Numbered from the stretch's first letter, positions 44,691 through 57,550 are shown. The stretch is 64,000 nucleotides of DNA from Acanthosepion esculentum (GCA_964036315.1 OZ038487.1:59831662-59895661); one strand, 5' to 3'. Made by a program: numbers and translations. The notes: a model not told the origin generated them from the sequence alone.

Positions 44691-45396
44691 ATAGAATATG
44701 TTTGTCCGCTTACAGCATGAGGGTAACCATGAGACTAGCCCACACTGATGAGGTAGTCCCCACAACCTCAGTAATCCGAAGGTACCGGTAGAATTGCTTG
44801 TGGTCTTTCATAGTTGGAGAACATTCAGCATCAGACAGCCTTGATATAATGATAAGAACCAGTCAAGATATAATCGTACAACATACCATCCGAATTCTCT
44901 GATGGTTAGATACTTGCGAGAACGTTAATGGCCTTATCACAAGGTTATGACATCTCGCATATCAAAAGAGTAAGAAGAGACACCCGCAAACACGCACACA
45001 CATACAAACACACGCGCATATATCTGAATATCTATCTATCTATATATATTTAATTCTTTATATATATAAAGAATCAATGAATATATTTTTAATCCTACAT
45101 TTTTTATTATTACAAACGTTATTATAGTGGATACTTGTGTCTGAACTAGACGGCCAATTTTTATTTATTTTAAAACGTTTTTATTACGTCTATCTCAAGT
45201 ACAAGTGTCCGCTTTGGAATTAATAATAATGCCGAATAATGTTTGTTTACGTTTCGGATACGAAACGTCAAAAAACGACATTATTTTTGCACCAAGCTAA
45301 TAATAATATAATAATATTTTACTCTACTGTATATCGAGCAGAAGTTTTACAAATAAATACTAAAGAACTGTGGATAATAAATCTGACTGATCGTTC

Positions 45397-45398
<2 letters not shown>
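44691..45398. other. No gene seen
   Basis: About 44690-44960 looks like a dispersed repeat from its composition and AAT-flanked start, but I cannot match it. A short TTTATATATATAAAG inverted repeat lies near 45056-45070. Confidence 0.35.
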
Positions 45399-45475
<77 letters not shown>

Positions 45476-45599
45476 AATTGGACAAAGTCCGAACATTTAT
45501 TTAAAGACATTTATGATGTTTAACGTTCTTTTTATAGATACAAGTATTGCTTAAATACTTTTATCTATAAAAGAACGTTAAACATATCATAAATGTCTT

Positions 45600-45636
<37 letters not shown>
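45399..45636. mobile_element. Palindromic repeat between (TA)n arrays
   Basis: (TA)n at 45399-45473 and 45603-45636 bound a near-perfect palindrome with arms 45503-45546 and 45555-45600. The left side begins with TTGAATTGGACAAAGTCCGA. The arm words TTTAACGTTCTTTTTATAGA and AAAGACATTTATGAT also occur at 35771-35850 and 61721-61830. Confidence 0.85.
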
Positions 45637-45638
<2 letters not shown>

Positions 45639-46559
45639 TGTGTTAAATACAGAAAATGTTCTTTAAGGAAAATGTTGGTAAAAACAACAGATATTTTGTG
45701 CGGATTAATTTTATTGATCGAATAATTCACTGTCAAACAAATATGGCGCAAGATTTTTTTCTCCCAAAATAAAATATAAATGCGAACGAAATATTTAGAT
45801 TTTGGTATAAAATAACACATAGGAGTTGATATGCCGCTAAACAAAAAAACAACCAACTAAAAGTTGTTAATGCAATATTCACTCGTCAAAATTTACAAAC
45901 GTTAATCTGTTTCGGCTTTAAATAATCGATAAAGGGTTGATAAACCGTAAAAAACCAAATTGCTCAATAGTTTCAGGTTACAGATTTCTAGGACTCACCT
46001 TTTATTTTATTTTAAAATGAGGAAGACAGTCGATGCGATCAAAATGAATGATGTGATTTTCCCTCGCGATAACAATGCACAATTTCATTTAATTCATGAA
46101 TTTCGTCGCTACGATGCCGACCGGTTGACTCAATCCAACAATTAATAAAGATCTAACTGGATAGGATTTTCGCTTGATCGATTCAAATGCACCTAGCGAG
46201 ATTGCGACCAAAAGTAAAAAACGACAATCATCTGCGCTGAAACCGATGGAAACGGAAAAGAAATGTCGAATAGATGAAAACAAAAAAAAAACAGTTTGCT
46301 TTTCTTTTACATAAATAAATAAAACCATAGAATAAAACCGAGAATTTTAAATCCGAAAAGTTGGAAATAATTACGAAAATGAATGAAGCGATCGATATTC
46401 AGTTAATGAAAACAATGTCCTGTTGATTTGTTCATACTTGAATACTTATTCGTATTAAAATCCAAACAATATACATTATTTTTCCGAAATAGGCAATTCC
46501 TAAAATGGCCGTGAATGCTGGAAATCTCACTTTTCAAGATGAAACTTGAACCGACACAT
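45637..46559. other. No gene seen
   Basis: Open frames of 61-85 codons lack recognisable domains. About 45960-46330 looks unique. Confidence 0.4.
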
Positions 46560-46930
46560 GCGGTTATACGTAATTATACTGAGAATATCATGGACACGAC
46601 ATGTGTCTCAAGAAGTTGTAATCTAAACCAGAAGCAAAAACGGCAATTATATATAGAATCATAAAAAATACTTTAAAAATTTCTCACGCATAAAGAGTAA
46701 AATAGACAATGAAGAATATCCACAGGACATAATAAAACCAAGAGGCGTAAAAGGGAAGAGTCAGTAGCCTCCATCAAGTGCCTGCGTGACAGAGCAAGGA
46801 CAAAAAGCGATAATATTTTATTTGCGTCTAGGACAAAAGGACAAAAGCGATATTATCATATTATAAGCGTCTAATGATATTTAGAGTGACCAATAACAGG
46901 AAGTGGTAAAGAGCTATCACCGACCATGTC
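46560..46930 (+). pseudogene. RTE-like LINE RT C-terminal fragment
   Basis: Pieces HIKSKIDNEEYPQDIIKPRG, VKGKSQ, SACVTEQG and VTNNRKW-RAITDHVMN follow the order of the RTE ORF end. A 20-base ACAAAAGCGATA(A/T)TAT segment is duplicated near 46800-46860. Confidence 0.6.
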
Positions 46931-47249
46931 ATGAACGAATCTGATACATACAAATGAAGAAAAATTATATTACAATCAGAATGATACTGTTGTGGTGGGA
47001 TCCACCTAATCTGCATAGGTGACTACCAACTATATAAATAATGGTTGATACCGGAAGACGAGGGGAAGGAATCACGAGATCCAACTAGAGACTCTGATCG
47101 ACTGCGACTAGTCAACACATTCTCCAGGAACGTCTTCCCAGAAATATACAGAAATACTATATGTACTTATTGTGTACACTTTCTTGTTATAATACATTCT
47201 TGTTCTAAGTACATTTTGTGTTGCATTATTATTCCATGCAATAGGCGAG

Positions 47250-47520
47250 ATTCAACATTGAGTCAAGACTCAACAGATACCTTTGACATTTCTGTGACGC
47301 ATAATGTGGAAGAAGGGATTGGAGAATTTAACACCCACAGAACGTACAAGCAGAGCAAATGGAAACAGTGAGTAACATGCATGAAGTGTGTGCGTAAATG
47401 GATAACAGAATGGAGACTGGGTGTGATGTTAAGGAGATAAAGTGGTTTAGAGATACAAAGGACAGTGGTGGGGGGTCGAGGACCACTAACATACTGAAGA
47501 TACCTGGGTGCATAAATGAG
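47250..47520 (+). pseudogene. RTE-like LINE RT C-terminal fragment
   Basis: Frame words HNVEEGIGEFNTHRTYKQSK (a shifted form of GHIMRKEGLENLTLTGxxxxK), then CVRKWITEWRLGV and LEIQRTVVGG. The conserved RTE C-terminal order is kept but the frames alternate. Confidence 0.6.
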
Positions 47521-48689
47521 AAGGACTGACGCCAAATAGAGTAATTTCTCTTTGATAATATGCATCATGTTTCCTTACAAGCTTAACTAGACCCTACTCT
47601 GGATGCCGCCTCTCCGGCGGGTAGTAGTTTCTGTTCAAGTTCACCATATTTACTGGCTACTCATACAGGTTCAAATTGGCAATCTTCGATGTGAATTCGA
47701 ATGGTTAGAACGGTTGTTTTCCTGCTCGAATCTCACCATGAAACAGACATCGGCTTTGGCAGATGACGGAAAACACTATCAAAGATAGATGTAAAACCTT
47801 TGAGAGTAAAATTGGGAAGATCATATTTGTTTTAGCAGAAACTCACAAGTCAGCGTTGATGAAAGATCTGAGCCTCAGTGGTCTTCTACATTTCATAACC
47901 AAACAAGGATTGGCTTGTCGTAAATCCAGCTAGGGAGCCAAGCACTCTAAGATATATAATAATATGCCTACTATTCACTTTGACCTTTAGATCAACACAA
48001 AACCATGATATTTTTGTATGATGCACATACTTATTAACCTGATTGATATGTCAATTTTTATCGTATTTCCTATAGATGATGACAATGCTTTTCTGCCATT
48101 AAATCTCTTTTTGTCAATGGAAAAGAAGGCAAAATGTCTTCACGATAGGCATTTTTAAACATATCCCAAGTGTTATGTTATATCTAGTCTAAAAGTAGAG
48201 AGTCTCCAATGTTTTATCTCCTGTCTAAATTTACCCGAACTCCAAAGTAATGATCATTTTAATTTAGATGTGTAATTCTGGATAGGTTTTTTTTAATCCT
48301 GTTGAAATGTTTAATTGACAGACAGGCTTGAACTAACAATTTTTTTCAAATTTGATTTAAAACTAGTAGATTTGGGATCCCTGTAACGCAATACTCAGTC
48401 TACCACAGTCTTTTGATATATTTGCCTGCCTTTTTGTCTCTGATTCCCGATTCTCGAATAATATTACACCATCAAATGCTCGAGATGGTTTTAAGTAATA
48501 ATCGAAATGTAAAAAAAAGGTGCCAATATACCGAAAGACCTCACTAAATCCATCTTGGTAACATTACATAAGAGGCCAAGGGCAAACGAACGCGAATCCC
48601 ACTAGACAATCAATTTAATGAGCCACATAACCAAACTACTAATACGAATCCTGATGAAAAGAGCTAGAAGTAGAATTAGACCGGAAATA
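47521..48689. other. No gene seen; tRNA-like patch 47680-47770
   Basis: GAATGGTTAGAACGGTTG and GCTCGAATCTCACC near 47700-47735 recall A and B boxes, but the spacing is short. The rest is unassigned. Confidence 0.35.
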
Positions 48690-49390
48690 GGACAATAAAA
48701 GTTGGGCCTTGTCAGGAATAATGGAAGACGAAATTTGATATTCATGATCAGAATGATATCAGAAAGAGCATTGGTATCTGTAATGATGACAACTATTTAC
48801 TCCTGTCTCGATATTAAATCTGGTCAGTTCGATACGACCAAATTGGTAGCCGATCTCAAAAGTCTGTTGTTATCTGGGGCAAAAAACGGTTCGTTAATTT
48901 TAACGCCTCCAAAACGAAACTGCTCTCTCTTAATCGTCTGAGAAACACCTTTCTGCCTTTCACCAAGCATGGCTGATGCTAACCTCCACAAGAGTGACTC
49001 GTTGCGCCTTCTCGGGCTAACGTTCTTGGCTGACTTGAAGTGGCAAGACTATATCGAATCTATTGCTATATCTGCTGCGAACTGGCATATTTATAAGTCT
49101 ACAATGCGTCCATGCTTTGAATATTGCTGCCACATCTGCTTCGGTGCTCCTGCTATACATTTACAGATCGTTGATAAAATCCAAAGGAGAAACAGCAATA
49201 TTATTGCTTCTGGCACCTGAGGTTTCCGACCGCCGTAAAGTTTCTTTTCTGTGTCCTTTTCTATAAATATTTCACGGTAATTGTTCGGGGGAGCTCTTCG
49301 CTATTGTACCTAGACTTTATTAATTGAAGCGTAATACTAGATTGGCAACTAGGTCTCATTAATTTACAGTTGAATTGGCTAGATGCAACA
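48690..49390 (+). pseudogene. Jockey-like LINE RT C-terminal fragment
   Basis: Order: TTIYSCLDIKSGQFDTTKLV (just after the RT catalytic site), GSLILTPPKRNCSL, MADANLHKSDSLRLLGLTFL, ADLKWQDYIESIAISAANWH and IYKSTMRPCFEYCCHICFGA. Then come LQIVDKIQRRNSNIIAS, a shifted HRRKVSFLCPFL, and TRLATRSHxFTVELARCN. It is cut off at 49390 by the foldback palindrome, suggesting that the foldback inserted into this LINE. Confidence 0.85.
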
Positions 49391-49400
49391 AATATTTTAT

Positions 49401-49570
49401 CAGTATTTACATTAGTCGGACTATTGTCCGCATCTTTGTCGCCATATTTGTCACAACGTTTCGGCCGTTGTACGCTCCGGCCTTCTTCAGGTGGTTTGAA
49501 TTTCGGCCGAAACGTTGTGACAAATATGGCGACAAAGATGAGGACAATAGTCCGACTAATGTAAATACTG
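49401..49570 (-). mobile_element. Foldback element as a near-perfect palindrome
   Basis: Arms 49401-49466 and 49505-49570 are 66 bases each, with one mismatch that I can see, around a 38-base loop. On the minus strand 49452-49493 forms a complete hammerhead-like motif: stem I CAC/GTG, CTGAAGA, stem II GGCCG/CGGCC, GAAA, CG, TT. Compared with the 40.9 and 42.7 kb copies the unique centre is missing, so the two halves are joined directly. Confidence 0.85.
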
Positions 49571-50419
49571 TACATAATACCTCATGTCAGAAATATAGAC
49601 AAATATTTTATCTATTTCTAAAACAGAATCATAATATAGACCTCTATTCCGATGTCATTCTTTGTTGCGCTGAATTCGTAGTTGGCACAAAGTTCCCACC
49701 AAATAAAGTGTGCATTCTTTAAATGCAAAGGTTAGGCACTTTTCGAGAAATTTGTCTCTTCACTGCAGTCAAGGTTTCTGCTAGTAAATCCCTATTTTTA
49801 ATTAGAAAAGTGAAAGGTTTGTTTTAATCTTCATCTTCACTATAAATAACATTAATAATTCCTTAATTGAGATGAAAATCATTCGGGGCTGGTTGGAGTC
49901 TAGCAAAATTAAAAAACGTGCGTCTGGCTTTAATGGGCGACCCCACCGTGAAAAATAATCCCTTTGTATTTATTATGTCTCCAATTTGGATGTTTTCTGT
50001 ACTGACCTATCATTAATGAATATAATGCGTATTTTTAAGAGAAAAATGCGTTTTATACGGATGGAAATGCACTATACGTTGTGAGGTTTGTTCGTCGTTA
50101 TCATCATAAACGGAGGGCATATACAGCGCGTATCACATGATCTCTGAAGACAATTTCCCTGGATGTTTTTCCTTTTGCGTTCCCACTTTTCTTCCCTCGT
50201 TTCAGTTTTCGATCAAAGGAAGCGGCAACAGATTGGTGTCGCTTTTCAGTCTCCCTTTTGATCGTCGGGATTTCTACAGTTTCTATTCATCTGACTTGTC
50301 TTGTGGGGATTGTAGAAATATGAACTTCACTTCCAGCCCCTGCCATCATCCTACTCTAGTGGTTGCATGTTCGTCATGCAAGTACTTCTGAAGCAACGCT
50401 GAAAACACTTCATTTCTCC
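49571..50419. other. No gene seen
   Basis: Mixed composition. An 84-codon frame at 50137-50391 has no recognised domain. Confidence 0.4.
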
Positions 50420-50848
50420 TTTGACCTTTCCTCTTTACAGTCTCTTCCTTACGACGTCGTCGGTTTCCCCACATTCTTTTGCTTATAATCTTTGTTTTTC
50501 CTTTTTTTTTCTCGCTTCTTTTCTTTCTTCTTTTTCTTTATTTTTCCTTTGTTTTTTTTTAACGTCTTTAATGATACGTGTTTTACCTCTACTGGTCGTT
50601 TAATCAGCTTTACTCCCCTACACCTTCTTGGCTGTTCTTTTTCCTTCTTCTTTACTTCCCCACTTTCTCTTTAAGTGACCCTTTAATTTTCCCGTTTGTT
50701 ACTTCTACTTTACTATCCTTTTTCATTCTAATCTTCCTTTTTGCTTTTATATTTCTACGACTTCTTCCATCATTCATTGATCTTCCCCCTCTTTCTTAAA
50801 TCCTCCTCCCTTTACCATCTCTTCTCCTTTACTTTTACCACTCTTTTA
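50420..50848. repeat. Pyrimidine-rich flank of the satellite
   Basis: Irregular T/C-rich DNA with scattered CTTTAC and CTCTTTTA words like those in the 97-bp unit. It may be the decayed left edge of the array. Confidence 0.6.
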
Positions 50849-53800
50849 CTTTTTCTTTACTTTTCCTACTACTCTTTTATTCACCCTTTCACCTTCCAAC
50901 TTCTTTATACTATCTTTCTTACTTCGACTTCATCTTTTCCTCCTATTATTTCTTTACTTTTCCTACTACTCTTTTATTCACCCTTTCACCTTCCAACTTC
51001 TTTAAAATATCTTTCTTACTTCGACTTTATCTTTTCCTCGTATTATTTCTTTACTTTTCTTACTACTCTTTTATTGACCCTTTCACCTTCCAACTTCTTT
51101 ATACTATCTTTCTTACTTGGACTTTATTTTTTCCTCCTATTATTTCTTTACTTTTCCTACTACTCTTTTATTCACCCTTTCACCTTCCAACTTCTTTAAA
51201 ATATCTTTCTTACTTCGACTTCATCTTTTCCTGCTATTATTTCTTTACTTCTCCTACTACTCTTTTATTCACCCTTTCACCTTCCAACTTCTTTATACTA
51301 TCTTTCTTACTTCGACTTCATCTTTTCCTCCTATTATTTCTTTACTTTTCCTACTACTCTTTTATTCACCCTTTCACCTTCCAACTTCTTTAAAATATCT
51401 TTCTTACTTCGACTTTATCTTTTCCTCGTATTATTTCTTTACTTTTCTTACTACTCTTTTATTGACCCTTTCACCTTCCAACTTCTTTATACTATCTTTC
51501 TTACTTGGACTTTATTTTTTCCTCCTATTATTTCTTTACTTTTCCTACTACTCTTTTATTCACCCTTTCACCTTCCAACTTCTTTAAAATATCTTTCTTA
51601 CTTCGACTTCATCTTTTCCTGCTATTATTTCTTTACTTCTCCTACTACTCTTTTATTCACCCTTTCACCTTCCAACTTCTTTATACTATCTTTCTTACTT
51701 CGACTTCATCTTTTCCTCCTATTATTTCTTTACTTTTCCTACTACTCTTTTATTCACCCTTTCACCTTCCAACTTCTTTAAAATATCTTTCTTACTTCGA
51801 CTTTATCTTTTCCTCGTATTATTTCTTTACTTTTCTTACTACTCTTTTATTGACCCTTTCACCTTCCAACTTCTTTATACTATCTTTCTTACTTCGACTT
51901 CATCTTTTCCTACTATTATTTCTTTACTTTTCCTACTACTCTTTTATTCACCCTTTCACCTTCCAACTTCTTTAAAATATCTTTCTTACTTCGACTTCAT
52001 CTTTTCCTGCTATTATTTCTTTACTTCTCCTACTACTCTTTTATTCACCCTTTCACCTTCCAACTTCTTTATACTATCTTTCTTACTTCGACTTCATCTT
52101 TTCCTCCTATTATTTCTTTACTTTTCCTACTACTCTTTTATTCACCCTTTCACCTTCCAACTTCTTTAAAATATCTTTCTTACTTCGACTTTATCTTTTC
52201 CTCGTATTATTTCTTTACTTTTCTTACTACTCTTTTATTGACCCTTTCACCTTCCAACTTCTTTATACTATCTTTCTTACTTGGACTTTATTTTTTCCTC
52301 CTATTATTTCTTTACTTTTCCTACTACTCTTTTATTCACCCTTTCACCTTCCAACTTCTTTAAAATATCTTTCTTACTTCGACTTCATCTTTTCCTGCTA
52401 TTATTTCTTTACTTCTCCTACTACTCTTTTATTCACCCTTTCACCTTCCAACTTCTTTATACTATCTTTCTTACTTCGACTTCATCTTTTCCTCCTATTA
52501 TTTCTTTACTTTTCCTACTACTCTTTTATTCACCCTTTCACCTCCCAACTTCTTTATACTATCTTTCTTACTTCGACTTCATCTTTTCCTCCTATTATTT
52601 CTTTACTTTTCCTACTACTCTTTTATTCACCCTTTCACCTCCCAACTTCTTTATACTATCTTTCTTACTTCGACTTCATCTTTTCCTCCTATTATTTCTT
52701 TACTTTTCCTACTACTCTTTTATTCACCCTTTCACCTCCCAACTTCTTTATACTATCTTTCTTACTTCGACTTCATCTTTTCCTCCTATTATTTCTTTAC
52801 TTTTCCTACTACTCTTTTATTCACCCTTTCACCTCCCAACTTCTTTATACTATCTTTCTTACTTCGACTTCATCTTTTCCTCCTATTATTTCTTTACTTT
52901 TCCTACTACTCTTTTATTCACCCTTTCACCTCCCAACTTCTTTATACTATCTTTCTTACTTCGACTTCATCTTTTCCTCCTATTATTTCTTTACTTTTCC
53001 TACTACTCTTTTATTCACCCTTTCACCTCCCAACTTCTTTATACTATCTTTCTTACTTCGACTTCATCTTTTCCTCCTATTATTTCTTTACTTTTCCTAC
53101 TACTCTTTTATTCACCCTTTCACCTCCCAACTTCTTTATACTATCTTTCTTACTTCGACTTCATCTTTTCCTCCTATTATTTCTTTACTTCTCCTACTAC
53201 TCTTTTATTCACCCTTTCACCTTCCAACTTCTTTATACTATCTTTCTTACTTCGACTTCATCTTTTCCTCCTATTATTTCTTTACTTTTCCTACTACTCT
53301 TTTATTCACCCTTTCACCTCCCAACTTCTTTATACTATCTTTCTTACTTCGACTTCATCTTTTCCTCCTATTATTTCTTTACTTTTCCTACTACTCTTTT
53401 ATTCACCCTTTCACCTCCCAACTTCTTTATACTATCTTTCTTACTTCGACTTCATCTTTTCCTCCTATTATTTCTTTACTTTTCCTACTACTCTTTTATT
53501 CACCCTTTCACCTCCCAACTTCTTTATACTATCTTTCTTACTTCGACTTCATCTTTTCCTCCTATTATTTCTTTACTTTTCCTACTACTCTTTTATTCAC
53601 CCTTTCACCTCCCAACTTCTTTATACTATCTTTCTTACTTCGACTTCATCTTTTCCTCCTATTATTTCTTTACTTTTCCTACTACTCTTTTATTCACCCT
53701 TTCACCTTCCAACTTCTTTATACTATCTTTCTTACTTCGACTTCATCTTTTCCTCCTATTATTTCTTTACTTTTCCTACTACTCTTTTATTCACCCTTTC

Positions 53801-56116
53801 ACCTCCCAACTTCTTTATACTATCTTTCTTACTTCGACTTCATCTTTTCCTCCTATTATTTCTTTACTTCTCCTACTACTCTTTTATTCACCCTTTCACC
53901 TTCCAACTTCTTTATACTATCTTTCTTACTTCGACTTCATCTTTTCCTCCTATTATTTCTTTACTTTTCCTACTACTCTTTTATTCACCCTTTCACCTTC
54001 CAACTTCTTTATACTATCTTTCTTACTTCGACTTCATCTTTTCCTCCTATTATTTCTTTACTTTTCCTGCTACTCTTTTATTCACCCTTTCACCTTCCAA
54101 CTTCTTTAAAATATCTTTCTTACTTCGACTTCATCTTTTCCTGCTATTATTTCTTTACTTCTCCTACTACTCTTTTATTCACCCTTTCACCTTCCAACTT
54201 CTTTATACTATCTTTCTTACTTCGACTTCATCTTTTCCTCCTATTATTTCTTTACTTTTCCTACTACTCTTTTATTCACCCTTTCACCTTCCAACTTCTT
54301 TATACTATCTTTCTTACTTCGACTTCATCTTTTCCTCCTATTATTTCTTTACTTTTCCTGCTACTCTTTTATTCACCCTTTCACCTTCCAACTTCTTTAT
54401 ACTATCTTTCTTACTTCGACTTCATCTTTTCCTCCTATTATTTCTTTACTTTTCCTACTACTCTTTTATTCACCCTTTCACCTTCCAACTTCTTTATACT
54501 ATCTTTCTTACCTCGACTTCATCTTTTCCTCCTATTATTTCTTTACTTCTCCTACTACTCTTTTATTCACCCTTTCACCTTCCAACTTCTTTATACTATC
54601 TTTCTTACTTCGACTTCATCTTTTCCTCCTATTATTTCTTTACTTTTCCTACTACTCTTTTATTCACCCTTTCACCTTCCAACTTCTTTATACTATCTTT
54701 CTTACTTCGACTTCATCTTTTCCTCCTATTATTTCTTTACTTTTCCTGCTACTCTTTTATTCACCCTTTCACCTTCCAACTTCTTTAAAATATCTTTCTT
54801 ACTTCGACTTCATCTTTTCCTGCTATTATTTCTTTACTTCTCCTACTACTCTTTTATTCACCCTTTCACCTTCCAACTTCTTTATACTATCTTTCTTACT
54901 TCGACTTCATCTTTTCCTCCTATTATTTCTTTACTTTTCCTACTACTCTTTTATTCACCCTTTCACCTTCCAACTTCTTTATACTATCTTTCTTACTTCG
55001 ACTTCATCTTTTCCTCCTATTATTTCTTTACTTTTCCTGCTACTCTTTTATTCACCCTTTCACCTTCCAACTTCTTTATACTATCTTTCTTACTTCGACT
55101 TCATCTTTTCCTCCTATTATTTCTTTACTTTTCCTACTACTCTTTTATTCACCCTTTCACCTTCCAACTTCTTTATACTATCTTTCTTACCTCGACTTCA
55201 TCTTTTCCTCCTATTATTTCTTTACTTCTCCTACTACTCTTTTATTCACCCTTTCACCTTCCAACTTCTTTATACTATCTTTCTTACTTCGACTTCATCT
55301 TTTCCTCCTATTATTTCTTTACTTTTCCTACTACTCTTTTATTCACCCTTTCACCTTCCAACTTCTTTATACTATCTTTCTTACTTCGACTTCATCTTTT
55401 CCTCCTATTATTTCTTTACTTTTCCTACTACTCTTTTATTCACCCTTTCACCTTCCAACTTCTTTATACTATCTTTCTTACCTCGACTTCATCTTTTCCT
55501 CCTATTATTTCTTTACTTCTCCTACTACTCTTTTATTCACCCTTTCACCTTCCAACTTCTTTATACTATCTTTCTTACTTCGACTTCATCTTTTCCTCCT
55601 ATTATTTCTTTACTTTTCCTACTACTCTTTTATTCACCCTTTCACCTTCCAACTTCTTTATACTATCTTTCTTACTTCGACTTCATCTTTTCCTCCTATT
55701 ATTTCTTTACTTTTCCTGCTACTCTTTTATTCACCCTTTCACCTTCCAACTTCTTTATACTATCTTTCTTACTTCGACTTCATCTTTTCCTCCTATTATT
55801 TCTTTACTTTTCCTACTACTCTTTTATTCACCCTTTCACCTTCCAACTTCTTTATACTATCTTTCTTACTTCGACTTCATCTTTTCCTCCTATTATTTCT
55901 TTACTTTTCCTACTACTCTTTTATTCACCCTTTCACCTTCCAACTTCTTTATACTATCTTTCTTACTTCGACTTCATCTTTTCCTCCTATTATTTCTTTA
56001 CTTCTCCTACTACTCTTTTATTCACCCTTTCACCTCCCAACTTCTTTATACTATCTTTCTTACTTCGACTTCATCTTTTCCTCCTATTATTTCTTTACTT
56101 TTCCTACTACTCTTTT
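50849..56116. repeat. 97-bp satellite array, about 54 copies
   Basis: The word CACCCTTTCACC(T/C) (a TGACCC variant in some units) recurs every 97 bases. The first is at 50882 and the last at 56023, exactly 53 periods apart, with intermediate copies I checked (52434, 52531, 52628, 52725) in register. The unit is pyrimidine-rich on the plus strand and its consensus has no stop in any forward frame, which explains an 835-codon open frame here. Variant units form higher-order repeats: 4-mers (388 bp) on the left and 7-mers (679 bp) on the right. Not a gene. Confidence 0.97.
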
Positions 56117-56346
56117 ACAAATTTAGTCACCTTTCCGCTTCTTCTTTACGTTGACTTCTCTTTTACTTCCCCCCTTTTATTTCTCTGCTTCTTCCATTAC
56201 TCTTTTACACATCCTTAAATATACCCCCTTATTTCTCACATCGCATCCTTCTTTACTTTGATTTCTCCCCCTCTTTCCTTTACTACGACTTTTTTTTTAC
56301 TTCTCCTACCACTCTTTTACACATCCTTTTATTACTTTTTAAGTTT
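56117..56346. repeat. Pyrimidine-rich right flank of the satellite
   Basis: Degenerate units with TACTCTTTTAC(A) near 56106, 56199 and 56309, spaced about 93-110, look like decayed members of the array. Confidence 0.6.
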
Positions 56347-56600
56347 TACGGCCACATCTCGTTGAAACATTGGTTCTCGTACGATTCACCGAAGTTAAGC
56401 AATATCGAGCCTGGGCAGTACCTACATGAATGACCACTTGTTAATATCAGAGGCTGTAAAAATTGATGCGCTGGTGATTTAATGGAAAACGCATCAGAAT
56501 TGAAAAGAGCGTCAAATTCTAATTGCAATTGGATTCGTTATACTCACTCACGCGCAAGTATCTTTGAGAAAGGTGTGAATTCGTCTCATTCTCACAGTAA
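56347..56600 (+). mobile_element. 5S rRNA-derived SINE
   Basis: The head (56347-56460) reads TACGGCCACATCTCGTTGAA, GGTTCTCGTACGATTCACCG and AAGTTAAGCAATATCGAGCC followed by TGG. This is a diverged 5S rRNA with its internal promoter region (AAGTTAAGCAACG in true 5S). It then shares a body (TTGGATTCGTTATACTCACT, GAGAAAGGTGTGAATTC) with 57660-57850. The 3' part of the 5S region is decayed, so it is not a working rRNA gene. Confidence 0.8.
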
Positions 56601-56790
56601 TGATTTGACTTTTTAAAAAAATCAGTTCGCCCAGCAAGGCGACAAAGCCACTAAGGGGCTACTGAGAGGGAAAGAGAATGTAAAGATTTTAGAAGAAACC
56701 GGAAACATAACAGGAATCAAGGGATAAACTTTACTCCTGTTAAAAAGATAGGAGAGGGGTGTGAACCGGGCGATTGACGAACTTATCTCC
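56601..56790 (+). repeat. Dispersed repeat, paired with 31880-32020
   Basis: GCAAGGCGACAAAGCCACTA and the following GAGAATG and CAGGAATCAAGGGATAAACT correspond to 31885-31990. It sits directly behind the 5S-derived SINE and may be its tail. Confidence 0.5.
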
Positions 56791-57550
56791 TCCTATTGAG
56801 ATGAATAAAAGAATAATTAGTAAATAAAATTTCAGAGTTTAGACGTTAGACAAATAGATATTTCAGAAGGAACTGGAAACCATATGCAAAATAGATAACA
56901 AGGAATAAAATTAGTTAGTATTTGTAATTGTAAATCATTATTATCTCCCAAATCTCCTTACAATCTAAAATTATTTTCTGGTTTTAAATCTATCTGAAAA
57001 TATTTTCTGGTTGATAAACCAAAAAAAATAATCAACCACTCAACTGTGTTACTTTTTCTCCGATGTCACTCCTCCTCACTTTCTAATCTTCTTTTATCTC
57101 TTTACTTCACCTTCTACTTTTTTACTCATCTCTTAAGCTTCCCGCTTCTTTTTACTTTTCATTTCGTACTCTGCCTTCTCCTCCTTTACTTTTCTTCTTT
57201 ACTTCTACCGCTACTCTTTTACTCCTTCTTTAATCATTACTCCTCCTTCTTCTTTACTGATCTTTTTTCATTTCCTTCTCCTACACCTCTTTTACTTCCT
57301 CCTACTTTTTTACTTTACCTCATTTACCCAGCTTTCTTCTTCGCACCTCTTCCTCTTCTTTTAGTTCTTTAATTCCTACTACTACTCCTTTACATATCCT
57401 CTGATCTCCCTTTTTCTCCTTTACTCCTCCTCTTTACTTACTCCAACTACTCAAGTATTCCCTTTTCCCTTCTATTTTACTCCTCCTCCTCCTCCTCCAT
57501 TCATTCATCTACTCACTTAATCTGAATTTAACATTCTTCATTCATCTTTA
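56791..57550. repeat. Unassigned DNA, then polypyrimidine tract
   Basis: About 56790-57040 shares TGATAAACC(G/A)(T/A)AAAAAA with 57885-57905. About 57045-57540 is T/C-rich with irregular CTTCTTTAC(T) units and a CTC(C)n run. The 108-codon open frame is compositional. Confidence 0.6.

Noticed and set aside
52281..54788. 835-aa open frame rich in Phe, Leu and Ser
   Set aside because: It is the 97-bp satellite read through. All forward frames are stop-free in the consensus and the unit length rotates the frame.
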